Assembly: GCF_003865365.1 (NCBI RefSeq)
Contig: NZ_RQVR01000008.1
Location: 22,124-86,123 of the forward strand
Direction: 5' to 3'
DNA from: Flavobacterium macacae
GTDB taxonomy: Bacteria; Bacteroidota; Bacteroidia; Flavobacteriales; Flavobacteriaceae
DNA length: 64,000 nt
The position numbers and the translations under genes were made by a program. The notes beneath the pieces were generated by a model that was not told the DNA's origin, did no database searches, and saw only the letters and a list, made by a program, of their open reading frames with translations. This document shows, in pieces, positions 7,694 to 16,190 of the stretch (within the stretch, counting starts at the first letter, position 1; each line of letters begins with the position of its first letter).

Positions 7694-9725
7694 TCAATAA
7701 CTCAATCCTTCCCCAAATTTAAATAAAGGATAATTAGGACCTTCATCATAACCCGGAACGTCTTCTTTATTGGTTTCCACCGCTTGTTGGCTGATTGGAG
7801 TGGTAAAAGGCATTTTACCGGTTGGTTTAAATTTACCCGAAACAATATCTAACAACGCCTCTTCGCTAATTCCGAAAGTACCAATTACGCCCACAAAACG
7901 CTCTTTGGTTTTGTAGTTGTAGATTTCATCAATCACAAATGGATTCGCGAAATTCACAGCTAAAATTGTTGGTTTTTTCGCTGTTAATTTGTTGATGTAA
8001 TCTACATTGATCGCACAGTTTGATAAATTCACTTTTAAAGGCGAACTATCTGAAGGAAACAACGGACGAATCGCAGGCTTGATCCACAATAAAATAACAT
8101 CCGCTTCTTCTGGTGTTTTCACAAATGTGATTCCATCATAGGTTTTATCAAATACTTTTCCGCCTAAAGCATCTACTTTTCCGTACGTTTTTTGATAGTC
8201 TTCAAAATACACTTTGGTTGTTTTAGCTAATGGCAATTGTTTTTGATCGTTACGCAACAACACCACCGATTTACGCTGTGCTTCTTTTCCAGCCTCTACA
8301 AAATCTGCTTTACCAACTGTTTCCGTAGCATTTTCTACATCAACATAAGGGTTCTCGAATAATTGTAAATCGAATAATTCTTTAAGCAATAATTCCACTG
8401 ATTCATCAACCAAAGGCATCACTTCTGGATGTGCTTTTAAGGTTTTGATCAATAAACCAGAATCCGCATTTCCCGCGAATAAATTAATTCCAGCCTCTAA
8501 GGCTTTTACATATCTTTTCTCGATGGTAAGACTGTCTACACCCCAAGGCACTGATTCGATTGGTCCGGTATCTGAATTGATAATTCCTTTAAAACCTAAT
8601 TCTTTACGCAATAAATCACGCAAAATCCCTTTGTTATAAGCGTATGCCACTTCTTCATACTTGGTATCTTTCGGAAGCGAATAATACGGCATTATAGAAG
8701 ACGTTCCTGCTTTAATAGCTACTTTAAATGGCAACATATTTTCTTCTAAACGATTTCCTGGGAAAACTGCATTTCTTCCATAAGTATAATGGGGATCAAA
8801 ACCTTTGTAAGTTGCCCCACCGCCAGGAAAATGTTTGGTTGTTAAAGCGATGGAGGTATTTCCTAAAGTATCGCCTTGGAAGCCTAAAACAATTTGTTCC
8901 ATTGTTTCAGCAGCTAATTTCGGATCTTCTCCAAAAGTACCTTCAATACGTTGCCATCTTGGTTCAGTCGCCAAATCGGCCATGTACATATATCCTTTTC
9001 GAAGTCCGACAGAAGCCCATTCTTGACGTGCCATTTCGGCAAACTGACGAACGGTTTCTTTATCATTCATCGAAGCTAATCCGATTTCTGAAGGCCATTT
9101 TGAAAAACCAACCGAAGCCGAAGCGGTCGCTCCCATGGAACCTGCAGAAATGTGATTTCTTGGATTTGAAGCAAAAATAACCGGAATTCCCAAACGAGAT
9201 TTCTCTGCCAAAGCCTGTACTTTATTTGACCATGCTGCCATGACATCTGCAGGAGCAGTCGTGGTTCTCCAAATAAAATGGCGCATGTGGTTTTGCGTAA
9301 TTCCTTTGGTCGTTCCCACGGTATTCATGACCGGATATGCCAATGGTTCGCCCGTAAATTGGTTTTTATCAAGCACAATATCTTCTTCGTTAAAATCAGC
9401 AGTAATCGCTTTTGGCGTTTCTACTTTATCCAACATAAAGATCTCATTGAACATTCGCATGTCGGCAATCAATAACATACCCGCTTTTTCTTCCAAGGTC
9501 ATTTGGCTCACCAAATCTTTGCTTCTTACTTCGCTGGACAAGCGCCAATCTTCGTAAGGATCTAATTTTCCGTTTTTGTTTAAATCTTTGAATTCTAAAT
9601 TGTCTATTTTAAGAATTGATGCGGATTGTTTTCCCAATGCTACTTGTTTCAGCGCCTGATTTTTGATTACAGCTTCCTAAAAACAAAAGGACAGTCGCTG
9701 CTAATGACGCATTTAAATATTTCAT
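7694..9725 (-). CDS. GH3 glycoside hydrolase lipoprotein, frame broken just after the signal peptide
   Basis: The catalytic frame (7694-9637, 647 codons opening only at a TTG) is a two-domain GH3. It has an EF-hand-like DLNKNGKLDPYED loop (18-30), the KHFPGGG motif (268-274), the nucleophile D356 in IINSDTG, a second alpha/beta domain and a terminal FGEGLSY; there is no FnIII tail. Just upstream, in another frame, an ATG at 9725 opens an excellent lipoprotein signal peptide (MKYLNASLAATVLLFLGSC, lipobox LGSC). The two frames differ by one base. Dropping one T from the T5 run at 9660-9664 gives a continuous protein of about 676 aa running from the lipobox into ALKQVALGKQSASILKID. It is therefore either a true frameshift pseudogene or a homopolymer error. 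The 71-bp gap to the upstream exported M20D gene suggests co-transcription. Expected role: outer-membrane-anchored beta-glycosidase. Confidence 0.8.
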
Positions 9726-9796
9726 TATTAGTAGTTTAAATTATTATTTTTTTATAGATATATAAATAATTGATGGTATCTGAAAACCGAAGAACA

Positions 9797-11035
9797 TTAG
9801 TTACCCAAATAATCTAATATCGTTTGCACTTGTGCTTTCACACCATTGCTTAATGCTTTTTCATCTAAATTAAATTTAGGATTGTGATTGGCAACGCCGT
9901 TCCCCACACCCAGCACCAAAAAAGAAGTTGGCGCTATTTTTTTATAATAAGAGAAATCTTCGCTGGCCGTCATTCGAGGGGCGTCAAATACAAAATCTTT
10001 TCCCAACGCTTTAATAGCGCTCGTTTTCGCCTTTGCGTTAAGTTCTTCGTCATTTTGTATTGCGGGATAACTTTTGATGTATTCCAAATCATAAGTGGCG
10101 CCGTGCGCTTTGGTCACGTTTTCAACGATTGCCCTGATGCGGTCTTCCACCAATTGTCTCGTCGGATCAGATATGGTTCGGATGCTCGCTGCTAATTCTG
10201 CCTTGTCAGGAATTACATTAGGTGCATTCCCAGACTGGAATTTCCCAACCGTAACTACAGCCATTTCTCCAGGAGTTACATTTCTGGAAATAATTGTCTG
10301 TAATGAATTCACAATTTCTGAACCTACAACAATCGGATCTACACCCAACTGTGGCATAGAACCGTGAGAACCTTTGCCATTAATGGTTAAATTGAAACCA
10401 TCTGAAGTTGTTGAAGCGGCTCCAACAGGTAAAATACCTATATGTCCAACAGGATAATTAGGCAGAACGTGCATTCCGAAAAAAGCCTGAACGTCTTTTA
10501 AAGCGCCTGACTCGATGATTTCCAAAGCTCCTCCGGGAGCTCCTTCTTCAGCGTGCTGGAAGAGGAAATAAACCGTTCCGTTTATTTGGCTTTTCATTTT
10601 TGATAAGGTTTTAGCCGTACCCAACAGCATTGCGGTATGTGCATCGTGACCGCAAGCGTGGCTGACATTTTTAATTTTTGAAGAAAAAGGCAATCCTGTT
10701 TCTTCCTGAACCGGAAGTGCATCCATATCTGCTCTGAAAGCGACAGTTTTACCCGGTTTTGAACCTTTTAGAATTCCAATAACGCTTGTTTTGGTAGGCC
10801 TGACGATCTCAATATTTCCAAAACTTTTTAAAAGATCAGCTACATAATTGCTGGTATTGATTTCTTTAAAAGATAATTCTGGATTTTGATGAATGTGATG
10901 ACGCCATTTGATTACATCACTTTCTGGAACATTTTTTAACCAAGAAGCGTCAGTCGCACTAACATTCTGTTTGTTTTGAGCTTTAACCGTTGTATTTAAT
11001 GTCAGAACGATTAATAATATTGAAAGTTTTTTCAT
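9797..11035 (-). CDS. Exported M20D family amidohydrolase/metallopeptidase
   Basis: The 412-aa protein has a clear Sec signal peptide (about 1-20, ending VKAQ). The mature part shows the M20D signature: WRHHIHQNPELSF (45-56), FRADMDALPVQEETG (100-114), the metal-binding SHACGHDAH (125-133: H126, C128, H130, H133) and catalytic E163/E164 in HAEEGAPGG. It should hydrolyse N-acyl amino acids or small peptides in the periplasm. It precedes the GH3 lipoprotein gene by 71 bp on the same strand with no obvious terminator, so the two probably form an operon, and a cytoplasmic M20D enzyme follows that. The pairing hints at use of a substrate containing both a glycoside and an amide, but this is inference. 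Confidence 0.9.
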   Translation of the reverse strand: MKKLSILLIVLTLNTTVKAQNKQNVSATDASWLKNVPESDVIKWRHHIHQNPELSFKEINTSNYVADLLKSFGNIEIVRPTKTSVIGILKGSKPGKTVAFRADMDALPVQEETGLPFSSKIKNVSHACGHDAHTAMLLGTAKTLSKMKSQINGTVYFLFQHAEEGAPGGALEIIESGALKDVQAFFGMHVLPNYPVGHIGILPVGAASTTSDGFNLTINGKGSHGSMPQLGVDPIVVGSEIVNSLQTIISRNVTPGEMAVVTVGKFQSGNAPNVIPDKAELAASIRTISDPTRQLVEDRIRAIVENVTKAHGATYDLEYIKSYPAIQNDEELNAKAKTSAIKALGKDFVFDAPRMTASEDFSYYKKIAPTSFLVLGVGNGVANHNPKFNLDEKALSNGVKAQVQTILDYLGN

Positions 11036-11467
11036 TGTATATCTATTTAAGGATGTACAAAATGGAATTTATTGAATAGCTATATAAATTTACTTAATAT
11101 TTTAATACGTATATCACTATTAAGCAATAAGTTGTACAGTATATCAATGTTCTTGTGAAATTATTTTAAATTACTTTTTAATCTCTACTAAATCATTAAA
11201 ACGGATTCCTGCTTCGGAACTTTGGGCAGGGTAATCTCAAGCGATATTGAGGGTAGTTTGTTATTTTCTGAAATGTTTATCACTGTAAATCTTCCTTTTT
11301 TTGGAGATTTAATGCTTCTGAATGCTTTTTTCAGGATGACTATTGAGGTCTACTTCGGCTTCTTTGTTTACTATTTTTGGCGGTCACAACTCCAATACAG
11401 AAAGCGGATCTGATTTCAACGACTCCTTCTTATTTAATCCTAAATTTATTTCTCTTTTTTCCTAATT
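11036..11467. other. Intergenic region with a probable decayed coding fragment (minus strand)
   Basis: No intact gene. On the minus strand between about 11390 and 11188 two adjacent frames read like the end of a protein (KEAEVDLNSHPEKSI, then a shift to GRFTVINISENNKLPSISLE, ending LPKVPKQESVLMI and a TAG). This looks like a frameshifted C-terminal remnant that I cannot assign to a family. Confidence 0.3.
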
Positions 11468-12532
11468 TTATATTTTTTTACGAAAATTCATTTTTTTCAT
11501 AACTACTTTCGATTTTTTGATATGCATCGTGGCCTGAAAATGTATTTTCTCGTGGTATAAAATCCAGCCCCCTATAATACCAATAACGCTCCCAATGACG
11601 ATATCAATAAATCTGGCGAAGAAAACCTGATTGGTATTTTGTAAAAGGTCGCCACCTGTTTCTGCTAAAAAAATGGTGAGTACGGTAATAAAAATAACCG
11701 AAACAGCATAGTTTCTTACGATTAAAAACTCTACAATTACTTGTAGCAGGATAATGCCGATCACGATTGCCAAAGTAGAAGGATTTCCCAAGGCGATGAT
11801 CCAAGTAATTCCTAATCCTAAAAAAGTTCCGATGATACGCTGTGCGGCCCTCATTCCGATATGTTTTGTGCTAATACCTTGCATCACGGCTAAACAGGAA
11901 ATTGGAATCCAATAAGGTTTTTCTAATTTTAACGAAAAAGCTACAGCCAATGAAATTCCCATAAACAAACCGAATGTAAGCGACTCCACGATATTCGTGT
12001 ATTTTTTTTGCGGAGGCCTTTTAACTTCTGCTTCGTTTGTTTCTTTTAACGTCAGCAAACTATAAATCAAACCAATGCCGCAGGTCAAAATAGTTCCCAT
12101 AGCCAAATAACCTACCTTTTCAGGGATGCTTTCCAAATGAAATGGCGTACAAATCGCCATTGAAGCCAACATAATAAAAAAGAAGTTTCCTGGAGGCCGA
12201 TTTAATCCCAGTTTGTGTAAGGAAAAATGAACCCCAAACGAAAATAGAGCCAATGCAAATGGAGCCAAATAGGGATTGAACGAAAACAGCAATCCTATGG
12301 TATAAGACGTCATAATTCCAAACGAACACAACATCAAGAAAATCATTCTTTCTACTAATCGATTCGATTGGATGTATAAAATGGAAAGACCTGCCAAAGT
12401 TCCCAATTTTCCTGCTTCTATATTATTTAAAAACCAGCCCAATAACAAAGGAATACCCACAGAAACACCTGCAACAATGGGCATGTGCCATTGCCTATTT
12501 GTAACATTGAATTTGAAAAATGATTTTATCAT
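11468..12532 (-). CDS. FUSC-family inner-membrane protein
   Basis: The 354-aa protein has two sets of membrane helices separated by a short hydrophilic linker rich in K/E (about 165-185). The second half carries the FUSC_2 signature: PYWIPISCLAVMQ, then R..QRIIGTFLGLG. FUSC proteins (aromatic acid efflux AaeB, YccS, fusaric acid resistance) are thought to export small organic acids. This one lacks the large soluble C-terminal domain of AaeB, so it is a short version. It is the last gene of a reverse operon after YceI and DUF417 (45-bp gap to DUF417), which suggests a role in envelope stress or solute efflux. The family is clear; the substrate is unknown. Confidence 0.85.
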   Translation of the reverse strand: MIKSFFKFNVTNRQWHMPIVAGVSVGIPLLLGWFLNNIEAGKLGTLAGLSILYIQSNRLVERMIFLMLCSFGIMTSYTIGLLFSFNPYLAPFALALFSFGVHFSLHKLGLNRPPGNFFFIMLASMAICTPFHLESIPEKVGYLAMGTILTCGIGLIYSLLTLKETNEAEVKRPPQKKYTNIVESLTFGLFMGISLAVAFSLKLEKPYWIPISCLAVMQGISTKHIGMRAAQRIIGTFLGLGITWIIALGNPSTLAIVIGIILLQVIVEFLIVRNYAVSVIFITVLTIFLAETGGDLLQNTNQVFFARFIDIVIGSVIGIIGGWILYHEKIHFQATMHIKKSKVVMKKMNFRKKI

Positions 12533-12577
12533 TCGCTTGGTTTTTCCATATAAGTGAGCCGTAAAATGTTTTAATAA

Positions 12578-13153
12578 TTATTGTAAAGACATCTTAATCT
12601 TTTTTGCACTGTCTGATGCAATGATCAATCCGGCAGCCATCATAATAACATCTTTGATTACCAACCTACCCGCACCAGATAAGTAAGGAAACCCGAATTC
12701 AGGTGTAGGGAAATCACCTCCTAAATTGGGTACATACACTTCTGGTGTTGTAATTAAAAAGGTTAGTGTGACCAACGACATTCCAAAAGTCAGCAGTCCT
12801 CCGATAAATCCAATTTTGGCAGACCAAATTCCAAGTAGGGTCACTATCCCTATTATTATAATTACAGCCCCTAATCCGTAGGAAAAAATATAAGTATTAT
12901 TTTCCGTGTGCCAGTCAATGTTCTTTTGAACCGTTTTCCCTTCTGGATTTTTATACTGTGCATATTCTGGAGCATCTTTACTGTAAAAAAAACTCATTAA
13001 CGGACTATTGGCTACAAATGCAACAATACCATCTGCTTCATACTGAAACGCCTTTAATCCTCCTATCCAAACCATAACAATACATACGGAAATTCGAGCA
13101 AGGTTTATAAATTTTAATTGGCTGCCTGCAAAAAAGTTAATCAAATCTTTCAT
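12578..13153 (-). CDS. DUF417 (YkgB/RclC-like) membrane protein
   Basis: The 191-aa protein has four membrane helices. It has the DUF417 pattern: INLARISVCIVMVWIGGLKAFQYEADGI near the N-terminus, NSPLMSFFY, and a C-terminal PYLSGAGRLVIKDVIMM. E. coli relatives YkgB/RclC are induced by reactive chlorine and their mechanism is poorly known. I chose the ATG at 13153 (MKDLINFF) over the in-frame ATG at 13198 because the extra 15 residues are polar and do not match the family start. It lies between YceI (95 bp upstream) and FUSC (45 bp downstream) on the same strand. Confidence 0.88.
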   Translation of the reverse strand: MKDLINFFAGSQLKFINLARISVCIVMVWIGGLKAFQYEADGIVAFVANSPLMSFFYSKDAPEYAQYKNPEGKTVQKNIDWHTENNTYIFSYGLGAVIIIIGIVTLLGIWSAKIGFIGGLLTFGMSLVTLTFLITTPEVYVPNLGGDFPTPEFGFPYLSGAGRLVIKDVIMMAAGLIIASDSAKKIKMSLQ

Positions 13154-13248
13154 TTTAGTAATCTTATTTTTGTGAGATTGGATTGCAAATTTCTGCAAAC
13201 ATTTCTGTATCTATTTTTTTTTAACCTAATTTTTTGATTAAAAAAAGA

Positions 13249-13818
13249 TTACTGCTTAGCGAATTGTAAGTGAACAATGATAGTCACCTCTTTTCCAATA
13301 CCTGCTGCAGTTGGGTCATAATTGATGTTATAATCAAATCTATTAATCGTCGTTTGGGCTTTCATTCCTAATTTCTCTCCTTTGTCACCTTTAGCAATTC
13401 CTCCATAAGTTACCTCAAAAACTACGGGTTTAGTTATGCCTTTTATAGTAAGGTCGCCATGTAATGTATAATGATTGGCTTTTTTTGAAGCGACCATTTT
13501 AGTGCTCTTGAAAGTCATAGTAGGATGTTTTTCAACTTCAAAAAAGTCAGCACTTTTTAAGTGATTGTCTCTCGCATCTACATTGGTATCAATGCTTTTT
13601 ACATCCACTGTAAACTCAAATTTTGAATCTTTAAGGGCTTTGTCATTAGTAGTCAAATTTCCGGTGTACTCTAAAAATTTACCATTCACGATACTAATTC
13701 CAGAATGTGAAATATTGAAATTTAAAGAAGAATGATGAGGATCAACTTTCCATTGCGTCTGAGCAATTGCACTCACTGAAATAAATACTACTGCTAAATA
13801 TAAAAATGCTTTTTTCAT
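13249..13818 (-). CDS. YceI-family periplasmic lipocalin-like protein
   Basis: The 189-aa protein has a Sec signal peptide (1-19, ending AIAQ) followed by a complete YceI domain: WKVDPHHSSLNFNISHSGIS, FTVDVKSIDTNVDARDNHLKSADFFEVEKHPTMTF-type core and GDLTIKGITKPVVFEV. YceI proteins bind polyisoprenoid or other amphipathic molecules in the periplasm and are associated with envelope or pH stress. Here it is the first gene of a probable operon with DUF417 and FUSC. A TAATTTTG -7-like box lies on the minus strand at 13928-13935, about 110 bp upstream. Confidence 0.92.
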   Translation of the reverse strand: MKKAFLYLAVVFISVSAIAQTQWKVDPHHSSLNFNISHSGISIVNGKFLEYTGNLTTNDKALKDSKFEFTVDVKSIDTNVDARDNHLKSADFFEVEKHPTMTFKSTKMVASKKANHYTLHGDLTIKGITKPVVFEVTYGGIAKGDKGEKLGMKAQTTINRFDYNINYDPTAAGIGKEVTIIVHLQFAKQ

Positions 13819-14209
13819 GTTGTTAAAATTTAAAATTATTATTTAAAAAAAAATATTGATAAGTCTCACTAATAGTTGTGCTTTTCGGTAGTTCTCTTTG
13901 AGATTCTTAGGAAGTAAGGATGTTTTACAAAATTACAAAATCTATAATTATCTGAACTTTTGAGTGTTTATCTTTAACAAAGATTTCTGAGTACGGTTTA
14001 ATGGTTTTGCTGAGTTTAGCATAGTGAGTATTTTAATATTTTCTATTTTTCAAATAGAAACAGAAAATTCACTTGTGCATTTGGTACTTTTTATTTTAAC
14101 GAAAATAAATATCGTTTTTTTTTATTATTTAATCCAAGACAAAAACAACAATTTAAATCAATAATCCATGATTGTATTTTCTTAAACATATAAGTGTATA
14201 TTTGTAACA
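13819..14209. promoter_or_regulatory. Divergent intergenic region (YceI operon / exported small protein)
   Basis: This 391-bp region separates the reverse YceI operon from the forward genes. It holds a minus-strand -7-like box (13928-13935) and a plus-strand promoter candidate (14172-14204). No coding sequence or structured RNA was recognised. Confidence 0.4.
14172..14204 (+). promoter_or_regulatory. Flavobacterial promoter candidate for the 14210 gene
   Basis: TTG (14172-14174), 22 bp, then TATATTTG (14197-14204), an exact TAnnTTTG. Transcription would begin almost at the ATG at 14210, so the mRNA would be leaderless or the true start is the later Met pair. Confidence 0.4.
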
Positions 14210-14584
14210 ATGCTTAAAACTAAAACACGTATCAATATTCTCCATCGCATCATAATGATGTGGTTTGTTTTATTTGCATTAACTCCGTGTACCGTAAAAG
14301 AAGTTTTGTTTAGTACCCTAAATCTTGAGCTTCCAGAATCGCTCAATAAGTCAAAAACGACAACATCTTCTAACTCTTGTCAATATTCGCAAAATAAAAA
14401 TCAGCACGTTTGTTTTGCAAAACAAACTAAAATCAACAAAAAAATTGATCCTATCGATTTTTCTAAACAGAAATTATTTGTAGCGCAATCAATTCCTATT
14501 AAGAATAATTACTCCAAAACATTTTCGGGCAACAGTCCGCCGAAGTATATTTTATTTAAACGTCTAAAAATTGATTTGGCTTAA
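14210..14584 (+). CDS. Small exported/membrane-anchored protein of unknown function
   Basis: The 124-aa protein has an N-terminal hydrophobic segment (about 15-27, MMWFVLFALTPCTV) preceded by basic residues, consistent with a signal peptide or anchor. It continues with a Ser/Thr/Asn-rich stretch, scattered cysteines (in TPCTV, NSCQYS and HVCFAK) and a conserved-looking tail (FSGNSPPKYILFKRLKIDL). I do not recognise a named family, but the build resembles small flavobacterial exported proteins. It ends 52 bp before the DoxD/DoxA gene on the same strand, so the two may be co-transcribed. Confidence 0.65.
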   Translation: MLKTKTRINILHRIIMMWFVLFALTPCTVKEVLFSTLNLELPESLNKSKTTTSSNSCQYSQNKNQHVCFAKQTKINKKIDPIDFSKQKLFVAQSIPIKNNYSKTFSGNSPPKYILFKRLKIDLA

Positions 14585-14636
14585 CTTTTATTACAGGTTA
14601 TAAATCATTTTCACGTTTAATAAAATAGCATTTCAA

Positions 14637-15647
14637 ATGAAATATCATATTGACACTACAGCCAATAATGGGGCTGGACTTTTTACATTATCATTACGTT
14701 GGGTAATTGGCTGGACGTATTTTTCGGCTTTTTGGCGAAGACTTATTTTAGAAAACAAACTTATTCCTGACGAAGCAGGTTATATTGGAGAAAAATTCAA
14801 TCATTTTCTGCCCAACGCTTTAGGCATCAAACCCATTATTGAATATTTAGTTACCAACCCTGATGCTTTGCAAACATCAATGATTGCGTTTACAATTATT
14901 GAAGCCATCGTTGGATTATTCATTATTCTAGGCCTTTTTACAAGGCTGATGAGTATAGGGGTGTTTTTTCTCGCCATGGGGATTCTTTTGGGCTCGGGCT
15001 GGTTAGGAACTACTTGTTTGGACGAATGGCAAATCGGAGTTTTGGGTGTCGCGAGCGGATTTACCCTTTTTCTTACCGGAAGCGGAATGTATTCTTTGGA
15101 TAATTATCTGATGAAGAAACCTTACGCGTTTACAGAAAAAAAATGGTTTGCTTTTTTAGGTTCGGGTTTACTTCCAATAAAAAATTTAGCACCAAAAATT
15201 CTGGTCATGTCGTTAGTCATTTTCGGACTTACTTTATATACCAATCAATATTTTCACGGTGGCGTATTCGGAACACTTCACAACAAATCAGTGAAACCAA
15301 AAGTTGAAATTTCGAATATTAAACACAATAATTCGCAGCTTACTTTTCAATTATACCGTGTGGAAGGTGCTGATGTTTACGGTTCCTTTTTAATTGGAAT
15401 TGAGATTTTAGACGAAAATAATCAAATTATAAAATCTATAAATCAAAATGAATTGGCTCGCTTTTCAAAAGAAAAAATCAACAATCATTATGTCGCGAAA
15501 ATCAAACCCGGAAAACACAGTCTGATTTTACCACTTGGCTCAAAAGCCGATTTGACAATTGACTTAGAAGGAATAATAATCAACGAAAATTATTCTCTAA
15601 AACTAATCGATATCAGCGGAATTGAATGGATTGCTAAACTAAAATAG
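14637..15647 (+). CDS. DoxD-DoxA fusion, thiosulfate:quinone oxidoreductase-like membrane protein
   Basis: The 336-aa protein has an N-terminal DoxD/DoxX-type membrane domain (about 1-165, four helices; LRWVIGWTYFSAFWRR, GLFTRLMSIGVFFLAMGI, GSGWLGTTCLDEWQIGVLG). A further helix at about 185-203 (VMSLVIFGLTLYT) leads to a C-terminal DoxA-like beta domain (about 205-336; YFHGGVFGTLHNKS, then LYRVEGADVYGSFLIGIEI). In Acidianus, DoxD and DoxA are separate subunits of a thiosulfate:quinone oxidoreductase; fused versions occur in Bacteroidota. The predicted activity is electron transfer from a reduced sulfur compound to quinone, not demonstrated for this group. The preceding 124-aa exported protein may be a partner. 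Confidence 0.82.
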   Translation: MKYHIDTTANNGAGLFTLSLRWVIGWTYFSAFWRRLILENKLIPDEAGYIGEKFNHFLPNALGIKPIIEYLVTNPDALQTSMIAFTIIEAIVGLFIILGLFTRLMSIGVFFLAMGILLGSGWLGTTCLDEWQIGVLGVASGFTLFLTGSGMYSLDNYLMKKPYAFTEKKWFAFLGSGLLPIKNLAPKILVMSLVIFGLTLYTNQYFHGGVFGTLHNKSVKPKVEISNIKHNNSQLTFQLYRVEGADVYGSFLIGIEILDENNQIIKSINQNELARFSKEKINNHYVAKIKPGKHSLILPLGSKADLTIDLEGIIINENYSLKLIDISGIEWIAKLK

Positions 15648-15663
15648 TATTATAAGAACAAAT

Positions 15664-15699
15664 AAAAGCTGTCGAATTAAAACACGACGGCTTTTTTTT
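15664..15699 (+). terminator. Terminator after the DoxD-DoxA gene
   Basis: AAAAGCTGTCG / CGACGGCTTTT stem with one G-U pair, followed by a T10 run. Confidence 0.85.
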
Positions 15700-16190
15700 T
15701 TACCTAAATCTATAAGATGAAATAGCTTTTGTTTCTCGTAATTTAGATTTTATAACTTTTTCAATAGTGAAGAAATTAAAATTTTCTTCCAGACCACATA
15801 TCTTTAAAAACTCAAATCTTAACTTAATTAATCATCTTAAAAATGTCATCCTTGCTCGAGATAATTTTTAAGTACATAATCTTGATTCGAAAAAATTAGG
15901 GTTTCTCTATGTTTTAATATCAAAATCAATCGGGATTTGCAAGTATTCTGAACAGCTGCGTAGTTAAAATGTTATACTTATTTTTAAGACATAGTGAGAC
16001 AATTTCGGTTGTTGCGCCTTGATTTCATTTCGAAGTTCGAGTCGTTGTTGAGTTTTTTTGTATCATAAAAAACAGCATATCCACCGAGCTGCCGTGAACT
16101 TTGCTTCTACATTGTTTTTAAGCCTTTTTTGAGTAGCCTATTAAAAGGCGATTACAACCAATTTTGTTATTTTATTTAAATAATTTTCGA
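15700..16190. other. Long intergenic stretch, no recognised gene
   Basis: About 490 bp with many stops in all frames. A minus-strand open stretch of about 40 codons near 15990-16120 has no recognisable homology to me. The segment directly abuts the truncated 5' end of the amidohydrolase gene, so it may be the scar of a deletion or insertion. Confidence 0.3.

Noticed and set aside
8728..9180. 150-codon plus-strand ORF inside the GH3 gene
   Set aside because: It is antisense to conserved GH3 coding sequence and has no family match that I recognise.
11222..11413. 63-codon plus-strand ORF
   Set aside because: The opposite strand carries the more protein-like (decayed) sequence; this frame has no recognisable features.
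15980..16130. Possible insertion-sequence end upstream of the amidohydrolase
   Set aside because: No terminal inverted repeats, target duplication or transposase motif could be identified, so it is left as unrecognised intergenic DNA.
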